Source: Candidatus Sabulitectum sp.
Lineage (GTDB): Bacteria; Fermentibacterota; Fermentibacteria; Fermentibacterales; JCC-6
Assembly (NCBI GenBank): GCA_029938555.1
Contig: JAOZUR010000001.1
Coordinates: 1-61,626 of the forward strand
DNA length: 61,626 bases
Reading direction: 5' to 3'
Part shown: positions 1 through 9,099 of the stretch, piece after piece
Layout: each line of letters begins with the position of its first letter
Numbering within the stretch: position 1 is the stretch's first letter
The notes under the pieces: model-generated
What the model was told of the DNA's origin: nothing
The model's database searches: none
What the model saw: the letters and a program-made list of their open reading frames with translations, nothing else
Translations under genes and position numbers: made by a program

Positions 1-1
1 T

Positions 2-52
2 GTTGATTTCAGCGATATGTGGGTTGGAGTTACAGCTGGGCTTAATTTCTAA
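2..52 (+). CDS. C-terminus of an outer membrane beta-barrel protein (partial)
   Basis: Only the last 16 codons of a gene entering from the left edge are present. They read VDFSDMWVGVTAGLNF followed by TAA. Alternating hydrophobic residues and a terminal Phe are the usual C-terminal beta-signal recognised by the BAM complex, so this is probably the last strand of an outer membrane barrel. A strong hairpin terminator starts 15 bases after the stop, which supports a real gene end here. The family cannot be determined from so short a piece, and the frame choice rests on the terminal motif and the terminator. Confidence 0.5.
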   Translation, partial: VDFSDMWVGVTAGLNF

Positions 53-66
53 AAAGGTCTTCGTAC

Positions 67-98
67 AAAAAAGAGCGACCTTATGGTCGCTCTTTTTT
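67..98. terminator. Bidirectional Rho-independent terminator
   Basis: A perfect 14-bp stem (67-80 with 85-98) closes a TTAT loop. It has an A-run on the 5' side and a T-run on the 3' side, so it can terminate in both directions. It lies between the plus-strand barrel-protein end and the stop codon of the converging MFS gene. Confidence 0.9.
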
Positions 99-99
99 G

Positions 100-1329
100 T
101 TAACAAAATTTTGGATTTAATCCTTTTTTACATCTTTGTCGGTAATGAAGCAAAAATAAAATACTTGCCGTTGAAAAGAAAATAAATGAAAGCAGGAAAT
201 TTGCTGTAAATCCAAAATATTCCATAACAACACTACCAAGAACAGGAGCGAAAAAACCTCTCATTGCAGTTGCTGTTACATGAAGACCCTGGTATGTAGC
301 GGTTCTACCCTCTGGAGCAAAAAACATACTTGACATGTTCCAAGAAAGAACCACCCCAGCAATACCAATTGCAAAAGCCACCCATGCAGCATAAAAAAGA
401 GGAACCCCAAGAGAAGGAATCAAACTACTTCCAATCAAAAGAAGTGGAAAACCTGCAAGAATAAAACAAACAATTCCTGTGAACTTGAATGGGTGTAACT
501 TGTCCATTTTTGCACCCAAAAATGGTGCTAGCAAAAGAAGACCCAATTGACCTATTACACCTTTAGCCAAGGCATACTGCTCGTAAGAAAGTCCTAGAAC
601 TTCCTGGGAATAAAAAGGAATTGCCGGTTGAATAGTCATGAAACCAAAACCGTATATCATGAAAAACGCTTCAAATTTTACAAATTCCTTATCACCTTTA
701 ATTACATGGCCGATGCTCTTGAAAAAATCAGATAAATTTGATTGAGCAACAACAATAGGATCTTTCATGCCCTTGGCCATGAAACCCATTACAACAGCCT
801 GAGCAGAGCCCATGATACCCTCTGCAACAAACATCCATTTGTAAAATGAAAAATCTGCATCAAGAAGGGCTCCAACAATCATTGCTGCAGGAAGCGCAAA
901 CAAATTCAAAGCACTCATTGTCCAACCAAATAACAGGCCTCTGTGACCTTTTTTGTATCGACTTCGCATGACAGCATTCTGTCCAGGTATTACAAGACTG
1001 TTGCTACTAAAATAAAGGAATAGAAGAAGAAGCATGAAATTAACACTGCCAGAGAAAAACATAAGAGCTATAGGCAATCGAAGAAAAGCACCAACAAAAA
1101 TCGCAGAGGAATGCCTGTTTGTACTATCCACAAAATGACTCACAAGAACGCTGAATAAATTACTTACAGGCCAGATCATGGTAAGCAGAGTTATCTGCAT
1201 TACGCTTGCACCAAGGCCATTTGTTGCAATGTAATCATGGTTCATCATTACACCAGCAGCCACTGCCCCAAAAACCTGACTGATTAGATGAAGTTTGAAT
1301 GCTGCTTTTTCATCCGCAGTAAGGGTCAT
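100..1329 (-). CDS. Major facilitator superfamily transporter
   Basis: This is a polytopic membrane protein of about 409 residues with roughly 12 hydrophobic segments, consistent with the MFS fold; the substrate cannot be read from the sequence. The predicted start is the ATG of MTLTADEKAAFK. The reading frame extends further upstream to a TTG at 1386, but that extension runs through a GC-rich hairpin with a T-run that looks like the terminator of cysC, so it is probably not coding. No good Shine-Dalgarno sequence precedes the chosen ATG (only a GGA touching it), so the start is uncertain. It follows cysC on the same strand, and its stop overlaps the terminator at 67-98. Confidence 0.8.
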   Translation of the reverse strand: MTLTADEKAAFKLHLISQVFGAVAAGVMMNHDYIATNGLGASVMQITLLTMIWPVSNLFSVLVSHFVDSTNRHSSAIFVGAFLRLPIALMFFSGSVNFMLLLLFLYFSSNSLVIPGQNAVMRSRYKKGHRGLLFGWTMSALNLFALPAAMIVGALLDADFSFYKWMFVAEGIMGSAQAVVMGFMAKGMKDPIVVAQSNLSDFFKSIGHVIKGDKEFVKFEAFFMIYGFGFMTIQPAIPFYSQEVLGLSYEQYALAKGVIGQLGLLLLAPFLGAKMDKLHPFKFTGIVCFILAGFPLLLIGSSLIPSLGVPLFYAAWVAFAIGIAGVVLSWNMSSMFFAPEGRTATYQGLHVTATAMRGFFAPVLGSVVMEYFGFTANFLLSFIFFSTASILFLLHYRQRCKKGLNPKFC

Positions 1330-1332
1330 TCC

Positions 1333-1372
1333 AAAAAAGGAGCGGCTCCCCATGGCTGGTGGAACCGCTCTT
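1333..1372 (-). terminator. Terminator or attenuator between cysC and the MFS gene
   Basis: Read on the minus strand, an imperfect stem (1361-1372 with 1338-1349, core GAGCGG/CCGCTC) is followed by six T. It sits 17 bases after the cysC stop and just before the preferred MFS start. It may end the cysC transcript or attenuate read-through into the transporter. Confidence 0.55.
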
Positions 1373-1388
1373 CTGTTAATGAACAAAT

Positions 1389-2003
1389 TTATACTCCTGG
1401 AATAATACCCATCTCCTCAAGCTTTTTGATAACTTGAGTAGCGGATTCTTCTGGAGATTGTTTATCTGTGTGAAGATGTACTTCAGGATTTACAGGTGCT
1501 TCATAAGGAGCACTGATACCAGTAAATGAAGGAATGATTCCAGCTCTTGCTTTTTTGTAAAGCCCCTTTGGATCCCTTTCCTCTGCTATTGCAAGGGGTA
1601 CATCCACATAAACTTCCACAAAATCACCTTGATTTTGAATCTTTCTGGCATTATCTCTGTCTTCAATATAAGGACTGATAAATGCTAAAAGATTAAGAGT
1701 GCCAAAACTAGTGAATAATTTTGCTACTTCACCAATTCTACGAATGTTTTCTGTTCGATCATCAGGTGAAAAACCAAGATCCTTATTAAGACCCTGTCTG
1801 ATATTGTCACCATCAAGAATAGCTGTTCGAATACCTCGGTCGTGAAGTTTTCTTGCAACATAATCTGCAACTGTGGATTTTCCACTGCCACTAAGCCCGG
1901 TAAACCAGACTGTTGCGCCTTTATGGTTATTCATTTTTTCAAGGTCTTCTCTTTTGATAACGACATCGTGCCAAGTAAGGTTTCTATCTGCTGCGGTGGT
2001 CAT
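1389..2003 (-). CDS. cysC: Adenylylsulfate (APS) kinase
   Basis: CysC phosphorylates adenosine 5'-phosphosulfate at the 3' hydroxyl to give PAPS, the activated sulfate used for sulfate assimilation or sulfation. The P-loop GLSGSGKST, the DGDNIR substrate motif, the LGFSPDDR.EN.RR segment and FISPY are all visible in a 204-residue protein, the normal length. The start is the ATG of MTTAADRN, preceded by AAGGAG at 6 bases; the longer frame to 2045 lacks such a site. No ATP sulfurylase or PAPS reductase gene is in the window, so the use of the PAPS is unknown; sulfation of surface molecules is possible. It is divergent from purC. Confidence 0.93.
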   Translation of the reverse strand: MTTAADRNLTWHDVVIKREDLEKMNNHKGATVWFTGLSGSGKSTVADYVARKLHDRGIRTAILDGDNIRQGLNKDLGFSPDDRTENIRRIGEVAKLFTSFGTLNLLAFISPYIEDRDNARKIQNQGDFVEVYVDVPLAIAEERDPKGLYKKARAGIIPSFTGISAPYEAPVNPEVHLHTDKQSPEESATQVIKKLEEMGIIPGV

Positions 2004-2116
2004 TAGTTCTCCTTGTAGAATCGGGTTTAAGCCAGCAATATACACCTGTGGTCAATAAGGTGGATAATTCTGTATTTTACCGGTATGAAACTAACCAAAA
2101 CCTTTCAGGAGGAAAA

Positions 2117-3082
2117 ATGAAGAACAAGGAAGCTGTAATCAGAGAGAATCTGAACAACTGCCTGACAGAGACTTCAGAACTGGGAATTGGGAACTGCAAA
2201 CGCGGTAAAGTAAGAGATATCTATGATATGGATAAAGAACTGCTTCTAATAACTACAGACAGACAAAGTGCCTTTGATCGTGTTCTTGCTTCTGTTCCTT
2301 TTAAAGGACAGGTTCTTAACCGAGTCAGTGCATGGTGGTTTAAGCAAACAGAACACATAGTTCCTAACCATGTAATCTCTATTCCACATCCAAATGCTAC
2401 TCTCGGCAAAAAAATGGATGTCTTTCCTATTGAATTTGTTATGCGAGGATATCTAACAGGTAGCAGCAGTACCAGTGCCTGGACTCTTTATGATAAGGGT
2501 GATAGAAATATCTGCGGAAATATTCTTCCTGACGGCATGGTAAAACATGAGAAATTTCCAGTAGCTTTGATTACCCCTACCACCAAAAGTGAAGTGCATG
2601 ATGAATCCATCACCCCTGAGGAAATCGTATCTGAAGGATTCATGACACAAAAAGACTGGGATGAAGCTTCCCGTATTGCTAAAGAACTTTTTGCTTTTGG
2701 TGTAAAAACCGCCGCACAGCGAGGTCTCATTCTTGTGGACACCAAATACGAAATGGGAAAAGACGAAAATGGAAATATCGTTCTTATCGATGAAATCCAT
2801 ACTCCCGACAGTTCCAGATACTGGTTAGCTGAAAGTTATCAGGAGAGGATTGATGCAGGGCAAAACCCCAAAAACATTGATAAGGAATTCTTGCGTCTGT
2901 GGTTTAAAGATAACTGTAACCCATACGAAGATGAAGTACTTCCAGAAGCCCCGGCTGACCTTGTTGCAGAGCTCTCTTCCAGATACATCACTCTGTTTGA
3001 AATGATTACAGGTGAAGAATTTGTACCTGTAGAAGGTGATCCAGCTAAAAATCTTGTAGAAGCAGTTAAAACTTTCGAATAA
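2117..3082 (+). CDS. purC: Phosphoribosylaminoimidazole-succinocarboxamide synthase
   Basis: PurC (SAICAR synthetase) joins CAIR and aspartate in an ATP-dependent step of de novo purine synthesis. Family motifs are clear: RGKVRDIYD near the N-terminus, TDRQSAFD, FVMRGYLTGSSSTSAW, ALITPTTKSEVHDE and IDEIHTPDSSRYW. The 321-residue length fits the longer PurC form rather than the short E. coli form. The ATG of MKNKEAV is preceded by AGGAGG at 5 bases, so the upstream in-frame extension is not used. It stands alone, with cysC divergent upstream and a strong terminator after the stop. Confidence 0.96.
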   Translation: MKNKEAVIRENLNNCLTETSELGIGNCKRGKVRDIYDMDKELLLITTDRQSAFDRVLASVPFKGQVLNRVSAWWFKQTEHIVPNHVISIPHPNATLGKKMDVFPIEFVMRGYLTGSSSTSAWTLYDKGDRNICGNILPDGMVKHEKFPVALITPTTKSEVHDESITPEEIVSEGFMTQKDWDEASRIAKELFAFGVKTAAQRGLILVDTKYEMGKDENGNIVLIDEIHTPDSSRYWLAESYQERIDAGQNPKNIDKEFLRLWFKDNCNPYEDEVLPEAPADLVAELSSRYITLFEMITGEEFVPVEGDPAKNLVEAVKTFE

Positions 3083-3100
3083 AAGAACTTAGCTATCCAA

Positions 3101-3126
3101 ATGGGCGGAGAAATCTCTCCGCCCAT
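3101..3126. terminator. Terminator after purC
   Basis: An 11-bp perfect stem (3101-3111 with 3116-3126) is GC-rich in the middle and has T-rich sequence on the 3' side. It lies in the 56-base gap between convergent purC and the VCBS-repeat gene and may serve both strands. Confidence 0.85.
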
Positions 3127-3138
3127 TTCCTATTTTCT

Positions 3139-4932
3139 CTATCTTAAAAGAGTACATCTTTCAACAACAATATCCTGCCCTGGAACAGTTAGTTTAATAA
3201 AATAAACTCCAGCTCCAAGAGGACTATTAGTGTTGTCTGTTCCGTTCCAAACAAACTGATGAATGCCTTCGGGTAAAACATTATCAGTTATGGTTTTAAC
3301 AATTCGTCCATCAATACTATAAATGCTAAGACTGGCATGATTTGATGTGCCAAGATTTACTGTTATCGATGTTGAAACGGTAAAAGGATCTGGATAGTTC
3401 CTAAGCTCTATGAAGCTGGAACCTTCTTCAATACCCTGACCGACAATTGTAAAGGACTTTTCCGATGCAAAAGCTGAACCGGCAAAATTATTATCAAGAG
3501 CCTGAACACTCCAGAAATAGTCACCTGGTATTAGATTATTTATTGTCCAATTTGTATTCTGATTTACATTACCCAAATTAGAAAGAGTTCTAGTGCCAGT
3601 TGATAAGTCTGCCATTGGAGACCATACATAATCACCTGAAGAGCTACGAATATAGGCGTTATAATAAAGCCCTGATGAGGCAGTTTCCGCATCTGTTGCT
3701 TGATCCCAGGAAATATCTATCTGATCACCTGTTACTGTATGCAGTAAATTTTCAGGGTTTGTAGGAACAGTATTTGGTGTACCCTCATTTCTGTAAATCC
3801 TAGTATGCTGCCCTCCTAAGTCATCATAACCACTGCAAACCAAATCAAGATCACCGTCTGCATCATAATCACCCCAGGCAGATTCACCCCAATAACAATC
3901 ATTTGTAAAAGTGAGACCTGCTTCGGTAAAAGTATCATCTCCATTGTTGATAAAAACATCAGTTACCCTTACCCATACTCCATCTTCAAAAGTGCCACCT
4001 ATGAATACATCAAGGTCTCCATCATTATCATAATCTCCCCAGATTGTTGAACAGTGTGAAACACCTGTTAATCCCGCAGTTGTCACCTCTGAAAATGAAC
4101 CATCACCATTGTTTTTGTAAACAAAAGCGATTTTTGCACTTTCCGCATGGCCTGAAACAAGGATATCAACATAACCGTCACTGTTGTAATCTCCCCATGC
4201 AGCATCCCCTAGCCAAGCTCCTTCAAACGAGTTAGCAGTCAGAGAAAAAGTACCGTCTCCATTATTACAATACAGCTGAGAAATCAATCCTGTGCCGGTA
4301 TAACCGGTTATAAAAACATCAAGATCATTATCGTTGTCATAATCAGCCCACTCATAACAGCTTTTCATGGTTGTTGGAAAAGAAACGGTAGTTTCAAAAA
4401 AACCACCTAATCCATCATTTTCATAAAGGATAGCTTGAAGATCACTTCCATCAAACCCATCCATAAAAATATCTAAAAAACCATCATTATTAAAATCGAC
4501 AAAACTTACCGATCCATCTGCAAGACCGGGGAAAATAATTCCGGAATCTGTAAAATTATCAGAACCCTCATTTATAAATAGGCCTGTATAAGATACAGAA
4601 CCGGCGTATCCCTGCAAAAGAAAATCAAGATCATTGTCACCGTCATAATCACCCCAGGTTACATCACCAATTGATGTGCCAGGGAGGGAAAGTGCAGTAA
4701 GTTCCACAAAAGTGTCATTACCATCATTTCTGTAAATTCTTGTTAACCCATTAGAAGTTTCGTCCTGACCTGCTATGATTATATCAAGATCACCATCGGC
4801 ATCATAATCTCCCCATGCCACATCACTGTAGTGCAAACCGGGCAATGATGCATTGATATCAGTGAAGCCCTGAGCTAATACAACAAAGGGTACAACTAAA
4901 ACCACTAACATCAGTGTGAGTTTGTTAACCAC
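3139..4932 (-). CDS. Secreted FG-GAP/VCBS-repeat protein with C-terminal sorting domain
   Basis: This is an exported protein of about 597 residues. It has an N-terminal signal peptide (VVNKLTLMLVVLVVPFVVLAQ), then seven to eight repeats of about 50 residues built around WGDYDxDGDLDxxxxG, the calcium-loop signature of FG-GAP/VCBS beta-propellers. A fibronectin-like segment and an ~85-residue C-terminal domain (NYPDPF..., W.GTDN, GVYFIKL) of the type-A sorting or FlgD-like kind follow. The start is a GTG with AAAGGAG 5 bases upstream; the ATG at 4965 would overlap the upstream gene and lacks that spacing. It lies 22 bases downstream of the TolB-like lipoprotein gene. A surface adhesion or binding role is inferred; the ligand is unknown. 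Confidence 0.85.
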   Translation of the reverse strand: MVNKLTLMLVVLVVPFVVLAQGFTDINASLPGLHYSDVAWGDYDADGDLDIIIAGQDETSNGLTRIYRNDGNDTFVELTALSLPGTSIGDVTWGDYDGDNDLDFLLQGYAGSVSYTGLFINEGSDNFTDSGIIFPGLADGSVSFVDFNNDGFLDIFMDGFDGSDLQAILYENDGLGGFFETTVSFPTTMKSCYEWADYDNDNDLDVFITGYTGTGLISQLYCNNGDGTFSLTANSFEGAWLGDAAWGDYNSDGYVDILVSGHAESAKIAFVYKNNGDGSFSEVTTAGLTGVSHCSTIWGDYDNDGDLDVFIGGTFEDGVWVRVTDVFINNGDDTFTEAGLTFTNDCYWGESAWGDYDADGDLDLVCSGYDDLGGQHTRIYRNEGTPNTVPTNPENLLHTVTGDQIDISWDQATDAETASSGLYYNAYIRSSSGDYVWSPMADLSTGTRTLSNLGNVNQNTNWTINNLIPGDYFWSVQALDNNFAGSAFASEKSFTIVGQGIEEGSSFIELRNYPDPFTVSTSITVNLGTSNHASLSIYSIDGRIVKTITDNVLPEGIHQFVWNGTDNTNSPLGAGVYFIKLTVPGQDIVVERCTLLR

Positions 4933-4954
4933 TTTTACTCCTTTTCTTAAATAA

Positions 4955-5992
4955 TTACCAATCATAATACTCTAAGGTACCGGTATGTTCATCATCAGGA
5001 ATCATCTGTTGTGCTGTTCCACCATTCTTATCCATTAACATAAGAAGATGATCTGCTCCTATCAGTACTCCGTCCTGATTAATATAAAAATCCATATCAA
5101 GATACAGGATACTACTCCCATCATCAGAGAATACTGAATATTCCGCCATATACGGAACATCTGTAAGCTGTTCAGTATTACCCTGTAAATCAACAGAATA
5201 GATATTCCAGGGAACCAATTCCTGCCAGTTGTTTGCCATTACATAAGGATCAGCAACATCATACCAAACACGGGAACCATTATAGTGGCTATAAACAATT
5301 GTTTTACTATCAGGGCTCCAACTTGGATCATGATCTGACTGCCAGCCGATTGTTGAAGTTAAATGTTTTATATTTGAGCCATCAGCATCCATAACATAAA
5401 TTTCCTCGCGTCCTGAAATTTGTGTACTTCTGTTTGATTTAAACACAATCAGCTCTCCATCAGGAGACCATTCCGCATCATTGTCTTCCCATATTGAATT
5501 TGTTAGTCTAGTTACATTAGACCCATCAATAGACATAGTAAAAATATCTGCTGCACCTGTTGCAGCGCCTGTTGAATCATGCCAGGAACTAAAAACAAGT
5601 AAGCTGTCTCCTGGTCCCCAATCTGGATGAGCTTCAATAAAATTGTTATTGGTTAGCCTTGTTTCAAAACCAGAACCAATGTCCATGATGTAAATTTCCC
5701 ATGTGGTCATATCGGCAGTTTCTCCTGCTTGAAACGCTATCGATGTACCATCTCGAGAAATAGCAGGGCTGTTTTCATACCTGGAATTATTTGTTAGCCT
5801 GGTAACAGACCCGGATTTATCAAGCAGATAAATCTCTCCTTCAGAATTATCCGCTTTAGAAATAAACACAATTGATTGGTTAGGTTGAGACTGCCACAAG
5901 TCTGGTGTTTCTGAAGGTCCTGTTGTATCCTCTTTGCAACCAAATGCAAAAAACAAAATACAAGTCAAAATTACAGCTACTGACTTTTTCAT
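4955..5992 (-). CDS. TolB-like/PD40 beta-propeller lipoprotein
   Basis: This predicted lipoprotein has 345 residues. The leader MKKSVAVILTCILFFAFGC ends in a lipobox-type Cys, followed by KEDTTGPSE. Several WD40-like PD40 repeats follow, recognisable as 'Y..SPA.SRDG..IAF', 'E.SPDGE.IVFKSNR' and 'D.SWSPDSKTIVYS', each paired with an 'IY.MD.DG.....LT' strand. This matches the C-terminal propeller of TolB and related surface proteins; the TolB N-terminal domain is absent. The ATG at 5992 is preceded by a run of eight G and then AGT, a strong ribosome site. It is the first gene of a two-gene unit with the VCBS-repeat gene. Function beyond protein binding is not known. Confidence 0.82.
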   Translation of the reverse strand: MKKSVAVILTCILFFAFGCKEDTTGPSETPDLWQSQPNQSIVFISKADNSEGEIYLLDKSGSVTRLTNNSRYENSPAISRDGTSIAFQAGETADMTTWEIYIMDIGSGFETRLTNNNFIEAHPDWGPGDSLLVFSSWHDSTGAATGAADIFTMSIDGSNVTRLTNSIWEDNDAEWSPDGELIVFKSNRSTQISGREEIYVMDADGSNIKHLTSTIGWQSDHDPSWSPDSKTIVYSHYNGSRVWYDVADPYVMANNWQELVPWNIYSVDLQGNTEQLTDVPYMAEYSVFSDDGSSILYLDMDFYINQDGVLIGADHLLMLMDKNGGTAQQMIPDDEHTGTLEYYDW

Positions 5993-6276
5993 ACTCCCCC
6001 CCCTGGTTAACGAATTTACAAAACGACAAAAAACTGTCAAATGTTCTCTTCACTTCATGGGGAAAACAGTAGGCTGAAAGCTGACGCTATTTTTATATTA
6101 ACTGTTTTCCCTCATTTCATTAAAAGCCCCACATTAAAATATTTTCCTTTTAAGAATACTTGGGATGAAACAGTAATGTCAACCGATGTATGTGATTGAC
6201 CCATAAGGCAATGATTTATATATTTTCTGGTTACTCTATTGTTCACTTTTACTCTGCCATAAAAAGGACTAAAAAA

Positions 6277-7734
6277 ATGAAAATCACACTAGTACTCTGT
6301 TTATTAATTACTATCTCTGTGTTTGCTCAAACCCAGGTAAGCGGCGATCAAACAGGAACATGGAGTGCCTCAGGGTCTCCTTATAATGTGGTGGGTACAG
6401 TTACGGTTCCAATGGGTGAAGCTCTGACCATTGAACCAGGAGTTGAAGTTAATTTTCAAGGATACTATCAATTCGTAGTTAATGGAGATCTTCAAGCAAT
6501 TGGAACTGAAGCTGATAGTATCTATTTTACAACAAACAATGTATCAACAGGCTGGGGTGGAATCAGAGTTGATTCTGAAGATATTATTTCGCTATCATAC
6601 TGTAGAATAGAATTTGGCAAAACATCTGGTGAATATCCCGATATTCATGGAGGTGCTCTTGCATTGCTTGGCTCTAACGCTTTTGTATCAAATTGTGTTT
6701 TCGCCAACAATGATGCCACTGGGAATGATAACGGAATGGGTGGAGCAATTTATGCCTACTCTACAGAAGAAAGTATTTTTACCGATTGTCTTTTTACTGG
6801 GAATCATGCCTACGGCGAAGGTGGTGCCATCAAGTTTTCAGCTGACAATTACTCTGAACTAACCAACTGTTCGTTTATAGAAAATGACTGTCTTTACGGA
6901 GGAGGCGCTGTATCAGGTTACATGATTGCAGGAACTAAGTTTACCTCATGCCTTTTCGCAGACAATTACACAATGTATGCCAGTGGTGGTGCAGTGCATA
7001 CTTTGGGAATGGGTAATACTCTGTTTCTTTTAAATTGCACTATAACTGGAAATTCAGCAGTGACTGGTGACGGTGGTGGTGTTTTTCTAGCTTATGGAAC
7101 TGGATACCTGGTAAATACAATTATCTACGACAATCCTGGAATGTACAGTGATGATCTCCACCTTAGTATGTCAGGTTATGCTGAAGCTTACTACTGTAAT
7201 TTAGATGTTTCCTGCGGAGCCACAGGAACAAACAATTTCTTCGAAGACCCTCAATTTGTTGACCCTGATAATTTTGATTTTAATCTTCTTTCCACCTCTG
7301 CATGTATTGATACCGGCATCGCATTTTTCCAGCTGAATGGTGATACTCTTGTTGATTTGTCTCCAGAACAATATTTCGGTTCAGCGCCGGATGTGGGAGC
7401 TTTTGAGTATGATGATGGAACAGGTTTTGAAGGTGGCGGTGTTCTTCCTCAGACTGAACTTATTCTGAGTCAAAACTCTCCGAATCCATTTAATTCCAGT
7501 ACAACAATCAGCTATGGTTTACCCCTAGATAGTTATGTATCTTTGACTATATATGACCTTTACGGTAGAGAAGTCAAAACTCTTTTGGATACTGAAGAAT
7601 CCTCAGGTTTTAGATCAATTATCTGGAATGGAACAAATTCTTCGGGTGAGCGGGTTCCGACTGGAATTTACATTGTACGGTTGCAGGCTGATGGTCTTGC
7701 AAAAAGTATCAAAGTCCAATTACTCAACCTGTAG
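6277..7734 (+). CDS. Secreted right-handed beta-helix protein with C-terminal sorting domain
   Basis: This exported protein has 485 residues. The signal peptide MKITLVLCLLITISVFAQ is followed by a parallel beta-helix region: 'G.....GGAI......F..C.F..N.A' rungs occur repeatedly between about residues 100 and 300, including GGAIYAYS, GGAIKFS, GGAV and GGGVF. The last ~85 residues (NSPNPFNSSTTISY, YDLYGREVKTL, W.GTNSSGE, TGIYIVRL) form the same sorting-type domain found on three other proteins here. The chosen ATG has AAAGGAC upstream. The fold occurs in polysaccharide-degrading enzymes and adhesins; no catalytic residues were recognised. The SGNH hydrolase gene follows at 25 bases on the same strand. 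Confidence 0.83.
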   Translation: MKITLVLCLLITISVFAQTQVSGDQTGTWSASGSPYNVVGTVTVPMGEALTIEPGVEVNFQGYYQFVVNGDLQAIGTEADSIYFTTNNVSTGWGGIRVDSEDIISLSYCRIEFGKTSGEYPDIHGGALALLGSNAFVSNCVFANNDATGNDNGMGGAIYAYSTEESIFTDCLFTGNHAYGEGGAIKFSADNYSELTNCSFIENDCLYGGGAVSGYMIAGTKFTSCLFADNYTMYASGGAVHTLGMGNTLFLLNCTITGNSAVTGDGGGVFLAYGTGYLVNTIIYDNPGMYSDDLHLSMSGYAEAYYCNLDVSCGATGTNNFFEDPQFVDPDNFDFNLLSTSACIDTGIAFFQLNGDTLVDLSPEQYFGSAPDVGAFEYDDGTGFEGGGVLPQTELILSQNSPNPFNSSTTISYGLPLDSYVSLTIYDLYGREVKTLLDTEESSGFRSIIWNGTNSSGERVPTGIYIVRLQADGLAKSIKVQLLNL

Positions 7735-7759
7735 CTAATCAGGCAAAGAAAGAAAGAAA

Positions 7760-9067
7760 ATGGAAAAGAATAGTCTTTCTCCAAGTACCATAAAAGCAGT
7801 CAGGCTTTGCCTACTTGTTACAGGTATTATTTTAATTCTGATTGCATTTCTGTTAAATTCACTTACATCAGCAACTGACCACCCAAACTGGAGCAAAGCT
7901 GTTATTGTAGTGTTAGGGGCAATTCTAACAAGTTTCGGGCTTGTTATTGGCAAAAAGACGCTATTCTTTCGTAAAATCTTAATGTATATGTTGAGCTTAT
8001 TTGTAGCTTTTTTAATAGTTGAATTTCTTGGAATAATTTCTCTTTTTCTCCTTGGGAAATTTGAACCGGAAATCGAAATAGATCCCAAAGAGGCTATATT
8101 AATTGTTAACTCTGGTACTTACAGACCTTATGTTCTCTGGAGAGCCAGCCCTCAATCAACGCTCAATTCAACAATTCTAAACTCTGGTTTAAGATTTGTA
8201 CCAGGTGCCAGCTCCGATCCTTCCGCTATTCAGGTGTTTGTTTTTGGAGGTTCAACAATTGTTGGATGGAAAATCCCTGACCAAGCCACTATTTGTGCCC
8301 AAATCCAAAAAAATATTTTTCCCGAGTCGAACGAGCAGATATGTGTTACTAATTTCGGCCAGCAGGGTTATGTTAATACTCAACAACTAATTGAGCTACA
8401 ATTGCAACTTAGAAGTGGAAACATACCAGATCTGGTAATCTTTTATGATGGCATAAACGAGGTATGGTCTGCTGTAGAGTCAGATACCGTTGGTATGCAT
8501 TTTAATCTGCAGGAAATCACTGATCTCTATGAAAACAGAAATTTCACTAGAGATAATTCTACTCATTATGGGATTCTACATTTTGCCGGAAAACTAAATG
8601 CGATTAATCTGCTAAGAAAAATTTTAGGGCATGAGGTTACTACTCCCTTTCTTTCTCTCTTTGAAGCTGAACCGTCACAATGTATGCTCTATGGTGAAGA
8701 TTTTATTGCAGCGGAGGAATTTGCAAAGGAAATAATGAATATTTATGAGGGTAATCTAAGAATCCTTAGAGCTCTCAGTGAAGAGTTCGATTTTGAGTAC
8801 AAAGTATTCTGGCAACCTATACTTCTAACTGGGAACAAACCACTTTCACCTAGTGAAGATGCAATTTTTAATGATCAAAGTCTTTTTCTGATACATCTCT
8901 ACCAGGAATGTGAGCTACTAACCAATGAACTTGAGAACAAGTATGATAATTTCTACTGTATAGCTAATGTTTTCGATAGTATTGAAGAAACTGTCTTTCA
9001 GGACATGTGCCATCTCAATGCGCTAGGGGACAGCCTGATTGCAGAGAGAATTATTTTAGAGCTGTAA
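7760..9067 (+). CDS. Membrane-anchored SGNH/GDSL-type hydrolase or acyltransferase
   Basis: This 435-residue protein has three hydrophobic helices within the first ~105 residues and an SGNH domain after them. The four blocks are visible: block I VFGGST (Ser nucleophile), block II NFGQQGY (Gly), block III YDGINE (Asn), and block V DMCHLNALGD (Asp and His). Proteins of this layout remove or add acetyl or other acyl groups on cell-surface polysaccharides, with the catalytic domain outside the inner membrane. It lies 25 bases after the beta-helix gene and may be cotranscribed with it. The substrate is not determinable. Weak similarity between family members makes the exact subfamily uncertain. 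Confidence 0.8.
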   Translation: MEKNSLSPSTIKAVRLCLLVTGIILILIAFLLNSLTSATDHPNWSKAVIVVLGAILTSFGLVIGKKTLFFRKILMYMLSLFVAFLIVEFLGIISLFLLGKFEPEIEIDPKEAILIVNSGTYRPYVLWRASPQSTLNSTILNSGLRFVPGASSDPSAIQVFVFGGSTIVGWKIPDQATICAQIQKNIFPESNEQICVTNFGQQGYVNTQQLIELQLQLRSGNIPDLVIFYDGINEVWSAVESDTVGMHFNLQEITDLYENRNFTRDNSTHYGILHFAGKLNAINLLRKILGHEVTTPFLSLFEAEPSQCMLYGEDFIAAEEFAKEIMNIYEGNLRILRALSEEFDFEYKVFWQPILLTGNKPLSPSEDAIFNDQSLFLIHLYQECELLTNELENKYDNFYCIANVFDSIEETVFQDMCHLNALGDSLIAERIILEL

Positions 9068-9099
9068 GTATTAAGAAATATTTATTCTGATTGTCTGAT

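Noticed and set aside
1330-1386. Upstream TTG start for the MFS transporter
   Set aside because: The added segment is a GC-rich hairpin followed by T's, most simply the cysC terminator.
2004-2116. Riboswitch (purine type) upstream of purC
   Set aside because: The leader is short and no purine-riboswitch or PRPP/ppGpp-type conserved core was recognised.
3800-4800. Similar tracts about every 150-190 bases as a DNA repeat or CRISPR-like array
   Set aside because: They encode the WGDYDxDGDLD protein repeats; spacing and sequence vary as expected for FG-GAP propeller repeats. No CRISPR array or cas gene was seen in the window.
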